Origin: Candidatus Paceibacter normanii SCGC AAA255-P19
Lineage (GTDB): Bacteria; Patescibacteriota; Minisyncoccia; Minisyncoccales; Paceibacteraceae
NCBI GenBank assembly: GCA_000398025.1
Contig: ASKX01000008.1
Span: forward strand, 1-19,927
Direction: 5' to 3'
DNA: 19,927 nucleotides
Below the pieces are notes generated by a model, which saw only the letters and a list, made by a program, of their open reading frames with translations, was not told where the DNA came from and did not search any database. The position numbers were made by a program, and so were the translations under genes. This document shows positions 5,544-11,986 of this stretch, in pieces (positions within the stretch are counted from its first letter, which is position 1; every line of letters begins with the position of its first letter).

Positions 5544-6466
5544 TCATCATTGATGCCAATTCCCTTATCCACCGAGCTTATCACGCTCTCCCTCCTTTAA
5601 ATACTAAAAAAGGAGAATTAGTTAACGCTGTTTACGGCTTTCTGTTGGTTTTCTTCCGAGCAATTAAAGAGTTTAAGCCAGATTTCGTAGTAGCTGCTTT
5701 TGATTTTCCAGCTCCAACTTTCCGCCATCAAAAGTATAAAAAATATAAAGCCAAACGGCCTCCGGCTCCTGAAGACCTTTACTGGCAAATTCCTCAGGTA
5801 AAAGAAGTTTTAAAAAGGTTTAGGGTTCCGATTTTTGAAAAAGAAGGATTTGAGGCAGATGATATTCTAGGAACCGTTGCCAAATTAGCCCCTCAAAAAC
5901 AAGCTTTTCCAAGATTGGAAACAGTAATCGTTAGCGGAGACTTGGACGTTCTCCAACTTGTTAATTCTTCTACCAAGGTCTACACTCTGAAAAAAGGAGT
6001 GAAAGATATTGTTCTCTATGATGAGGCTGAGGTTAAAGCAAAATATGGGCTTTCTCCTCGACAACTCCTCGACTTTAAAGCTCTGAAAGGCGATCCTTCT
6101 GATAATATTCCGGGAGTGACCGGCGTTGGAGAAAAGACGGCTAAAGAGCTTATTAGTAGATTTAGGAGCTTAGAGAATTTGTATCAAGAATTAGAAAAAA
6201 ATTCAGAAAAAGCGAAAAAGTTACTGCCCAGTTTGAAAGAAAAATTGTTACAATATAAAGACCAAGCTTTTCTCAGCAAGGATTTAGTCCGTATAGAAAG
6301 GAACGTGCCGATTGATTTCAACATCAAAAAATGCCCCTGGGGAGAATTTGAAAAAGAAGAAGTAGCTCAGATTTTAAAGAGGTTGGAATTCCACAGCTTG
6401 CTAAAAAAAATACCCGATTCAGAAAGATCAGATGGGCTTGTTGGGGAAAACTTGAAATTGTGGTAA
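5519..6466 (+). CDS. Stand-alone 5'-3' exonuclease (PolA N-terminal/FEN-like)
   Basis: It has 315 aa and corresponds to the flap-removing 5' nuclease domain of DNA polymerase I without the proofreading and polymerase domains. Metal-ligand motifs are present: IIIDANSLIHRAYHAL, the arch region FDFPAPTFRH with KYKAKRPPAPEDL, EADDILGT, VSGDLDVLQLV, and the H3TH motif GDPSDNIPGVTGVGEKTA. The expected role is removing RNA primers and flaps in replication and repair, with the polymerase supplied by another gene. The ATG at 5519 overlaps the end of tsaE by 25 nt. The C-terminal 15 or so residues (SERSDGLVGENLKLW) have no counterpart I recognise. A truncated polA is conceivable, but no polymerase sequence follows. 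Confidence 0.92.
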   Translation: MEKKKKRLIIIDANSLIHRAYHALPPLNTKKGELVNAVYGFLLVFFRAIKEFKPDFVVAAFDFPAPTFRHQKYKKYKAKRPPAPEDLYWQIPQVKEVLKRFRVPIFEKEGFEADDILGTVAKLAPQKQAFPRLETVIVSGDLDVLQLVNSSTKVYTLKKGVKDIVLYDEAEVKAKYGLSPRQLLDFKALKGDPSDNIPGVTGVGEKTAKELISRFRSLENLYQELEKNSEKAKKLLPSLKEKLLQYKDQAFLSKDLVRIERNVPIDFNIKKCPWGEFEKEEVAQILKRLEFHSLLKKIPDSERSDGLVGENLKLW

Positions 6467-6527
6467 GATATTCAAAGAGTGCTTTTCCAAAGGTCGACCA
6501 AGTTTAATTTTAAAACAATAAAGTTTT

Positions 6528-7673
6528 ATGAAAGATAAAGCCTACTGGTTAATATTAGCAATAGTGGTTATTGTCGTCATCACAGCAGTAATTTTATTGG
6601 GCAGAGCACCTGAAGAAGTTGAAAAACCCGCACCCAAACCCCTGGCCGTTTCCGGGATTGAATTGGTTGGAGCCATCCAGGGAGCCGAAGCCCCTAATTA
6701 TCTGGCTGGGGCGAGCTCGGTCCGGGTAGCTGACGGTTACGCTTATGTCGCCTCTTTTGTTGATAGCTCTCTCTCGGTTTTTGACGTTACCGCTCCTAGT
6801 AATCCTAGTCTGGTGGCAGCCGTAAGCGGGGCTGGCGCTCCCTATTATCTGGGAGGGGCTTCAGGATTATTTGTGGCTGGAAACTATGCTTTTGTTGCTT
6901 CTTATATGGATGATGCCCTTTCAGTTTTTGATGTTTCTGACCCAGCCAATCCCACGGTAGTCGGGTCAATTTCTGGAGCCGGTTCTCCTAATTATTTAGA
7001 TGGGGCTGACTCAGTTTATGTAGTTGGCGACACTGCTTATGTGGCTGCTTTTGACGATAAAGCCTTCACTATTGTTGATGTTTCTAATCCTACTAACCCT
7101 CAACACGTGGGCTCGATTGCTGGCAAGGCCTCTCCATATTTAGACGGAGCTTCAGCTGTTGCTGTTTCTCAAGGCTATGCCTACTTAGCTACAGCTGGAG
7201 ATGATGCTTTATCAGTGATGGATCTTTCTGATCCTACTGATCCTAAGCACATCGGGACAGCCCGCGGAGCAGGATTCCCTAATTATTTGGATGGAGCAAC
7301 AGCAGTTTTTGTTTCCGGTGAATACGCTTACGTGGTGGCAATGTATGATAACTCCCTTTCGATTTTTGACATTTCTGACCCAACCGCTCCCCTTTATGTT
7401 GGAAACGTTCGGGGGCTGGGTGCTCCTAACTATTTGGATGGCGCCTCCTCGATTTATGTTTCCGGGAATTATGCTTTTGTGTCTTCGGCTGAGGATGATG
7501 CCCTTGTTGTTTTTGACATTTCCGATCCTAGCAATCCTACCTTTGTGGATTCTATCCAAGGAGAAGGCGATCCTAATTTCTTAGGTGGCGCCTGGTCTGT
7601 TTACGCTTCTGGCAGTTATGTTTATGTGGCTGGTTTTGAAGACGCTTCGTTGACAATCTTTAAGCTAAAATAG
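6528..7673 (+). CDS. Membrane-anchored LVIVD-repeat beta-propeller protein, seven repeats
   Basis: It has 381 aa. Residues 5-25 form a single N-terminal membrane anchor, followed by a short Pro/Glu/Lys linker and seven repeats of about 49 residues. Each repeat reads roughly VGSIxGAGxPNYLDGASSVYVSGNYAYVA and then LSVFDVSDPxNP (seen at about 45, 94, 143, 192, 240, 289 and 338). Seven repeats fit one complete seven-bladed propeller, presumably displayed outside the cell. The LVIVD repeat is known from bacterial and archaeal surface proteins of unknown function; I see no catalytic motif, so binding is the likely role. Repeats 3-6 are close in sequence, implying recent duplication or gene conversion. 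A strong terminator follows. Confidence 0.88.
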   Translation: MKDKAYWLILAIVVIVVITAVILLGRAPEEVEKPAPKPLAVSGIELVGAIQGAEAPNYLAGASSVRVADGYAYVASFVDSSLSVFDVTAPSNPSLVAAVSGAGAPYYLGGASGLFVAGNYAFVASYMDDALSVFDVSDPANPTVVGSISGAGSPNYLDGADSVYVVGDTAYVAAFDDKAFTIVDVSNPTNPQHVGSIAGKASPYLDGASAVAVSQGYAYLATAGDDALSVMDLSDPTDPKHIGTARGAGFPNYLDGATAVFVSGEYAYVVAMYDNSLSIFDISDPTAPLYVGNVRGLGAPNYLDGASSIYVSGNYAFVSSAEDDALVVFDISDPSNPTFVDSIQGEGDPNFLGGAWSVYASGSYVYVAGFEDASLTIFKLK

Positions 7674-7706
7674 CCAAGATTTATTAATTGAAAGAAAGGC
7701 TTGATT

Positions 7707-7747
7707 AAAAACCTGGCCAGGTTTTGTGGTCAGGTTTTTGTTTTTTT
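7707..7747 (+). terminator. Intrinsic terminator after the beta-propeller gene
   Basis: AAAAACCTGGCC pairs with GGTCAGGTTTTT (12 bp, one G-T) around a 9-nt loop, followed by GTTTTTTT. It cleanly separates the propeller gene from the signalling cluster. Confidence 0.85.
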
Positions 7748-7753
7748 GGTAAA

Positions 7754-7817
7754 ACCCCGTTAGAAATTATCTTAGTCTGACTCAATATTGCGGTTGAATC
7801 TTTATTTCTAACGGGGT
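7754..7817. repeat. Perfect 14-bp inverted repeat before the signalling cluster
   Basis: ACCCCGTTAGAAAT (7754-7767) and ATTTCTAACGGGGT (7804-7817) are exact reverse complements separated by 36 nt. The right arm fills most of the spacer of the predicted promoter, touching its -10. It may be an operator, a small mobile palindrome or an RNA stem if transcription arrives from upstream. Confidence 0.8.
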
Positions 7818-7822
7818 AAAAT
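7794..7822 (+). promoter_or_regulatory. Probable promoter of the signalling cluster
   Basis: TTGAAT (7794-7799), 17-nt spacer, TAAAAT (7817-7822). The -10 ends 8 nt before the ATG at 7831, so the transcript would be leaderless or nearly so. The spacer contains the right arm of the 14-bp inverted repeat. Confidence 0.55.
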
Positions 7823-7830
7823 AAAACAAT

Positions 7831-8790
7831 ATGCAAAACAAAATCGTTCTCATTTTAATTGTCATAGCTATAATTCTTTCTTTGGCGGGAATCTACTTAG
7901 CGAGGTCTTTGCCAAAAGAAGTAACTGAAAATTTAAAAAGCTTACAAGGAATAGCCAGAAGATTAGACAGAGAAGTACAGCTCTTAACTGAGAGAGTGGC
8001 TCCCTATATCTATACCGGAGAAGCAGTGGGTTATGTAATAGAATTTGAAGATGAGTCTAAATTCTATTTTGCTGGCCCTACTGGTTTAAGCTCCGATTTA
8101 AAGCTAATCGGAGATTATTACCAACCAGACGTAGCTTTCTTACCTATTGGCAATATCTATACCTTAGACCCTAAAACAGCAGCTTTCGCTGCTAGTTTAG
8201 TTAACCCTACTATCTATACCGTTCCTAGTCGTTACGCTTCCTTTCCGGAATTGACAGAAACGCCCAGCCAGTTTCTAGAAGAGTTAGAAAAATACGATTT
8301 AAGATCTCAACCTTTAACTTTTGAAGCAGGAGAAGAACAGAAAGTGATAGGAACAAAAGTGGAATGGCTAGGGCACGGCCATTGGCTCTTTGAAAGTCCT
8401 GAAGGAGTAAGAATTTTAGTTGATCCAGAAGTTAGATATAATCCCAGCTTTCCTAAAAAATACCAACAATTAACTCAATTAGAGAGAGTAGATTTGGTTT
8501 TAATCACTCAAGGTCATTTTGACTCGGTTTCTCTTTCTGATCTTCGGAAGTGGGGGCAGATTTTCGATCCAGTTTTTATTGCCCCTTATGAGCTGGGGAT
8601 TTGGTTAAAAGCCAAACTTCCTGCCTATAAAATTATAGCTGTTAACCAAGGAGGGAGGATATCAAAAGAAGAACTATTGAAACTGGGAGCAGGCGAAGAA
8701 AAAGCCAATCGGCTGGCTGGTATTACTATCAACGTGGTCTCGGCTCGCCACAGTTCTTCGGCTACTCCTGAAAGCCTTCCCACTCCTTAA
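7831..8790 (+). CDS. Membrane-anchored, circularly permuted, metal-site-degenerate metallo-beta-lactamase-fold protein
   Basis: It has 319 aa with an N-terminal membrane anchor (5-24) and a short helical linker. Residues about 66-168 match the C-terminal half of UPF0173/UlaG-type hydrolases (GYVIEFEDESKFYFAG, PDVAFLPIGN, SRYASF). Residues about 174-310 match their N-terminal half (KVEWLGHGHW, RILVDPE, DLVLITQGHFDS, NQGG, SARHSSS). The halves are thus in reversed order, a circular permutation. Metal ligands are largely lost: THxHxDH is TQGHFDS (Q227, H229, D231, S232), the GDT aspartate is P83, the HY histidine is R134; H307 of the HSS motif remains. Hydrolase activity is therefore doubtful. 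It opens the signalling cluster, and a sensor or scaffold role is my inference. Confidence 0.72.
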   Translation: MQNKIVLILIVIAIILSLAGIYLARSLPKEVTENLKSLQGIARRLDREVQLLTERVAPYIYTGEAVGYVIEFEDESKFYFAGPTGLSSDLKLIGDYYQPDVAFLPIGNIYTLDPKTAAFAASLVNPTIYTVPSRYASFPELTETPSQFLEELEKYDLRSQPLTFEAGEEQKVIGTKVEWLGHGHWLFESPEGVRILVDPEVRYNPSFPKKYQQLTQLERVDLVLITQGHFDSVSLSDLRKWGQIFDPVFIAPYELGIWLKAKLPAYKIIAVNQGGRISKEELLKLGAGEEKANRLAGITINVVSARHSSSATPESLPTP

Positions 8791-8808
8791 GGATTTTAAA
8801 GGATTCAA

Positions 8809-9810
8809 ATGAGGCGATACTCATTATACACTATCGTTTTTGCTATTTTTGCCTTTCTAATCATAGTTAGTATAATTTTTGTTTATTTTGCCACTACTCA
8901 ACACCGGAAAGATTTAATTGAAACAGCTGTAAAAGAAAAAACTCACTTAGCCGAAACTATTAATGAAACCTTAGCTTCGCCAGTTTGGATTTACAGATTG
9001 GCTTTAGTTCCGGGGATGGAAAGAGCTTTTATTGAAGAGGTGGCCGGCTTTAAAGATGTCAAATATATCCGAGTGGTGAGCCCTGACGGGACTATTTATA
9101 AAAGCAGTATTGAAGGAGAGTGGGGAGAGATTATTAAAGACCCAGACATTTATAAAGTGGCCAGCAGCCGGAAAGAGATAGTTAAAGACCAGATTTTTGA
9201 AGAGGAGGAAATAAAAGTGATTATCTATCCTGGCTACCAAGATAGAACTATTTGGGTCGCCTTTTCCTTGGGAGGGGTTAAAGAAGCAGTTCAAAAAATA
9301 TGGGTTCGAGATATGGCAATGATTTTAGGATCATTGTTGTTTTTTATTCTGGTTCTATTCGCTCTTTTGAGGAGCATTATTAATCCCTTAAAGGAGATGC
9401 GAGAGGTTTGTGAGGACGTAGGGGAGGGGGATTTAGACGTAAAAATGGAGGTTGAATCCAAAACGGAAATTGGGGAATTAGCTGATACTTTTAATCACAC
9501 TATTAAAGAATTAAAAAGATCAAAAGAGGCCTTGGAGGAGGCTAAGGGAACCTTGGAGGTAAAAGTGGCGGCTAGAACCAAAGAGCTAAAAGAATTAACT
9601 GATAATTTGGAAGAAGAAGTGAAAAGAAGAACCAGAGAGGTTTACGACAGAATGGAAGAATTAGAAAAAATCCAAAGGTTAACTGTCGGCAGAGAGTTGA
9701 AAATGATTGAACTGAAAAAAGAGATTAAAAGATTAGGAGAAGAGCCAAAAAATATAAAAAAGAAAAAGGTCAAAGAGGATAAATCCTCTTTTCCACCTTC
9801 GCTTCCATAA
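8809..9810 (+). CDS. Membrane sensor with HAMP domain and signalling coiled coil, no kinase or methyl-acceptor output
   Basis: It has 333 aa. TM1 at 5-28, an extracytoplasmic sensor region at about 30-165 (VKYIRVVSPDGTIYKSS resembles a single CACHE/PAS-like domain), TM2 at 168-188, HAMP at about 186-240 (INPLKEM, EGDLDVKMEVESKTEIGELADTFN), then a long coiled coil with two RT(K/R)E turns and the ending LTVGRELKMIELKKEIKRL. It stops there: no HisKA, HATPase, GGDEF or MCP signalling domain. The coiled coil is strongly similar to the C-terminus of the next protein. It probably detects an external signal and passes it to a separate kinase in the cluster; the partner is inferred. Start ATG lies 18 nt after the previous stop. 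Confidence 0.83.
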   Translation: MRRYSLYTIVFAIFAFLIIVSIIFVYFATTQHRKDLIETAVKEKTHLAETINETLASPVWIYRLALVPGMERAFIEEVAGFKDVKYIRVVSPDGTIYKSSIEGEWGEIIKDPDIYKVASSRKEIVKDQIFEEEEIKVIIYPGYQDRTIWVAFSLGGVKEAVQKIWVRDMAMILGSLLFFILVLFALLRSIINPLKEMREVCEDVGEGDLDVKMEVESKTEIGELADTFNHTIKELKRSKEALEEAKGTLEVKVAARTKELKELTDNLEEEVKRRTREVYDRMEELEKIQRLTVGRELKMIELKKEIKRLGEEPKNIKKKKVKEDKSSFPPSLP

Positions 9811-9818
9811 ACGGAAGC
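9801..9818. repeat. Short palindrome spanning a stop codon
   Basis: GCTTCC and GGAAGC flank a 6-nt loop that carries the TAA of the HAMP sensor gene (9808-9810). Its shoulders match the palindrome at the yebC end (1819-1837). Confidence 0.5.
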
Positions 9819-9825
9819 TCGGTCA

Positions 9826-11121
9826 ATGAAGATTTTAATTGCATATTATTCAAGAACTGGAGAAACAGAGAAAGCGGCCGAATCTTTGGAAAGCGAGTTT
9901 AAAAAACGCGGCCACTCGGTTAGCATTGAAAAAGTAAAACCAGCAAAAGAACACAGTTCTTGGTCTTGGTTTTTGATTAGAATGTTCAAAGGAGAGTGCC
10001 CAATTAAAGAGCCCGTCATCAAAGATGTTTCTGACTATGATGCTATTTGTTTTGGCAGCCCTAATTGGACCCGCCTTTCTCTGCCGATGGCCAGGTACCT
10101 TAGAGAAATTGAAGGGTTGAAATATAAAAAAGTGGGATTTTTTTCTACCACTTTTTTGTGGCCGCCCCTTGAATGGTATATCTTCTCAGCTTATTTGCTT
10201 GATTTAACTTTTTCGACAATTGTCGAAAAAAAAGGAGGAAGGGTTATAGATAGCATTATGTTCTCCAGTTATTTTAAAAAGTGGGAATTCAATTCTGAAT
10301 ATGGGAAAAATCTTATTAAAAAATTTTGCGATAAAGTTGAAGTTTCCATTACTTCGTTCAAAGAATATGCTTTGGACCAGAAAGAGGTTGAAGGGACTCG
10401 CCTTTTAATTATAATTTTTTCTTCTTTTTTGTTTCTTTCTTTTATTTACCAAGGGTTGGTCAGTATCTTCTGGAGGCCGGTCCTTAGCTGGCCTCAGTAT
10501 CTCTATTTGCTTGCTTTGGGATTTATTACTTATCTGTTGCTAATGATAATAATGCAGAGAAGGCTTTTAGTTTTTTTAGGAAAGTATTTAGTTGGGGTCT
10601 CTTTAGCCATTGGTTGGACTCTAATGATTTATTTTTTAACGCCAATCTTGGGACGACCTATAATCCTGGGATATGTTTTGCTTTTTATATTCATTAGTTT
10701 CTTTCGAGAATTGAAAACAGTTTTATTTACCGGATTAGTCGCCGCTTTAGGTTATCTTTTTCTATTTTTCAATTATTCCCAAAAAGAAGTGCTTCATCCT
10801 GGTATAGATTTAGCCCTTCTTTTTTTGAGTGTCGCTGTAATCAGCTTTATTACTCAGAGCCTCCAAAGGTATTATCTGGGCTTGTTGGAAACCCAGGAGG
10901 ATATAGAAAAAGCTCGCGCTTCTTTGGAAGAAGAGGTGGCGATTAGAACTAAAGAGTTAAGAGAGTTAGCTGGTAGTCTTGACGAGCAAGTGAAGCAAAG
11001 AACTAAAGCCCTTCAAGAAAAAGTAGAAGAACTGGAGAAATTCCACAGGTTAGCTGTAGGTCGGGAACTAAAAATGATTGCCCTAAAAGAAGAAATAGAA
11101 AAACTTAAAAAGAAGAATTAA
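9826..11121 (+). CDS. Flavodoxin-fold domain fused to about six membrane helices and a signalling coiled coil
   Basis: It has 431 aa. Residues 1 to about 170 form a flavodoxin-like domain: MKILIAYYSRTGETEKA has the FMN-phosphate loop S-x-T-G-x-T, and ICFGSPNW is the flavin-ring loop region. Residues about 192-348 contain about six membrane helices. Residues 352-431 form a coiled coil with RTKEL and LAVGRELKMIALKEEIEKL, about 33 of 54 positions identical by eye to the end of the preceding HAMP sensor. No kinase or other enzyme output is present. A flavin-bearing domain joined to a membrane unit and a signalling helix suggests a redox, quinone or membrane-state sensor, but this is inference. 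It starts 15 nt after the upstream stop. I know no named family with this architecture. Confidence 0.8.
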   Translation: MKILIAYYSRTGETEKAAESLESEFKKRGHSVSIEKVKPAKEHSSWSWFLIRMFKGECPIKEPVIKDVSDYDAICFGSPNWTRLSLPMARYLREIEGLKYKKVGFFSTTFLWPPLEWYIFSAYLLDLTFSTIVEKKGGRVIDSIMFSSYFKKWEFNSEYGKNLIKKFCDKVEVSITSFKEYALDQKEVEGTRLLIIIFSSFLFLSFIYQGLVSIFWRPVLSWPQYLYLLALGFITYLLLMIIMQRRLLVFLGKYLVGVSLAIGWTLMIYFLTPILGRPIILGYVLLFIFISFFRELKTVLFTGLVAALGYLFLFFNYSQKEVLHPGIDLALLFLSVAVISFITQSLQRYYLGLLETQEDIEKARASLEEEVAIRTKELRELAGSLDEQVKQRTKALQEKVEELEKFHRLAVGRELKMIALKEEIEKLKKKN

Positions 11122-11139
11122 AATGGCTAAAAAGATAAT

Positions 11140-11330
11140 ATGCCCAAGCCCGTTCGTAAAACAATAGAGGAATATAAAAAGTATATCAGCAAGGGACTGG
11201 AAGAGTTAACGCCATTTTTTTAAAAATTTCCCAGGGCGACTTTTCTGCTGAAATTAAAATCCCAGAAAAGGAAGATGGATTCACTCTTAAAAGGGGAAAA
11301 GAAAGACTGAAAAAAGAATTAAAGAAATAA
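11140..11330 (+). pseudogene. Frameshifted HAMP-like fragment
   Basis: From ATG at 11140 an ORF of only 27 codons (MPKPVRKTIEEYKKYISKG...) stops in a T7 run (11215-11221). Adding one T would continue the frame to TAA at 11330, giving 63 aa that includes FLKISQGDFSAEIKIPEKED, a typical C-terminal HAMP stretch, and a Lys/Glu-rich helix. The fragment sits between the flavodoxin fusion and the V4R-like gene. It looks like the remains of a HAMP/coiled-coil sensor that lost both ends, or a small gene with an error at the homopolymer. Confidence 0.45.
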
Positions 11331-11344
11331 AAAGGTCGAGAGGA

Positions 11345-11366
11345 ATAATCATAAAAAATTGATTAT
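11345..11366. repeat. Inverted repeat just before the V4R-like gene
   Basis: ATAATCA and TGATTAT flank an 8-nt loop, ending 9 nt before the ATG at 11376. An AGAGGA stretch (11339-11344) lies just upstream of the stem, so folding would bring it closer to the start codon. Confidence 0.4.
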
Positions 11367-11375
11367 CATAAATTT

Positions 11376-11984
11376 ATGGCAAATAGTCAAATTACTAAAG
11401 AGGAAATCAAGAAAATAATGGAAGTTCCGGGCAAGGTAAGAGGGCAGGTGTTTTTAACCGATTTAGGCTATGTAAAGGAGAAAAAAGGCCAAAAAGGAGT
11501 AGAGCTTTTAAAAAAGAAAATAAAAGAATGGGGTATCCCCATAGATTATGAAAAAGCAAAACCCATGGAATGGTACCCAGCGGGCTTTAGAGTTATTTCT
11601 TTGTTAGCAATCAAAGAGATTTTTGGTTGGGGAGATAAAGAAATTTTTGACTTAGGGAACAATGCTCCTAAGTATTCTTTTATTGTTAAAATACTGATGA
11701 AATATTTTCTTTCTTTTGAAAGATCTTCTAAAGAAAGTCCAAAATATTGGGAAAAGCACTATACGGTAGGAAAATTAGAATTCTGTGGGATTAATGAAAA
11801 AGAGAAATACGCCATTTATCGTCTTAAAGGTTTTAAAATCCATCCCGTTTTATGTCCCCTCTACGCTGGCTATTTCCTTCGAATCGCTCAGTACGTTTTA
11901 AAAAGCGAGAAAATAACCATTAAAGAAACTAAATGTATGTTTAAAGGGGATCCTTATCATGAGTATGTGATAAGGTGGAAATAA
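11376..11984 (+). CDS. V4R/heme-NO-binding-like sensor domain protein (202 aa)
   Basis: It is soluble, with no membrane segment. The C-terminal half has the pattern of 4-vinyl-reductase (V4R)-type small-molecule binding domains: YWEKHYTVGKLEF, YAIYRLKGFKIHPVLC, YFLRIAQYVLKSEKITIKE and the ending TKCMFKGDPYHEYVIRW, matching the usual E-T-x-C-x-x-x-G-D-x-x-x-x-F/Y-x-I close. The N-terminal helical half includes WYPAGFRVISLLAIKEIFGW. Such domains sense ligands such as hydrocarbons or heme/gas in other bacteria; the ligand here is unknown. The stop is 2 nt before the histidine kinase ATG, so the two are surely cotranscribed, and the protein is a likely sensory partner of that kinase. Family assignment rests on motif pattern by eye. 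Confidence 0.65.
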   Translation: MANSQITKEEIKKIMEVPGKVRGQVFLTDLGYVKEKKGQKGVELLKKKIKEWGIPIDYEKAKPMEWYPAGFRVISLLAIKEIFGWGDKEIFDLGNNAPKYSFIVKILMKYFLSFERSSKESPKYWEKHYTVGKLEFCGINEKEKYAIYRLKGFKIHPVLCPLYAGYFLRIAQYVLKSEKITIKETKCMFKGDPYHEYVIRWK

Positions 11985-11986
11985 AA

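Noticed and set aside
7212..7559. 115-aa minus-strand ORF
   Set aside because: Antisense to the propeller repeats; its apparent repeats only mirror those of the real gene.
7754..7817. Integron attC site
   Set aside because: The arms have GTTAGAA/TTCTAAC, but the core sites do not fit GTTRRRY/RYYYAAC and there is no integrase or cassette array.
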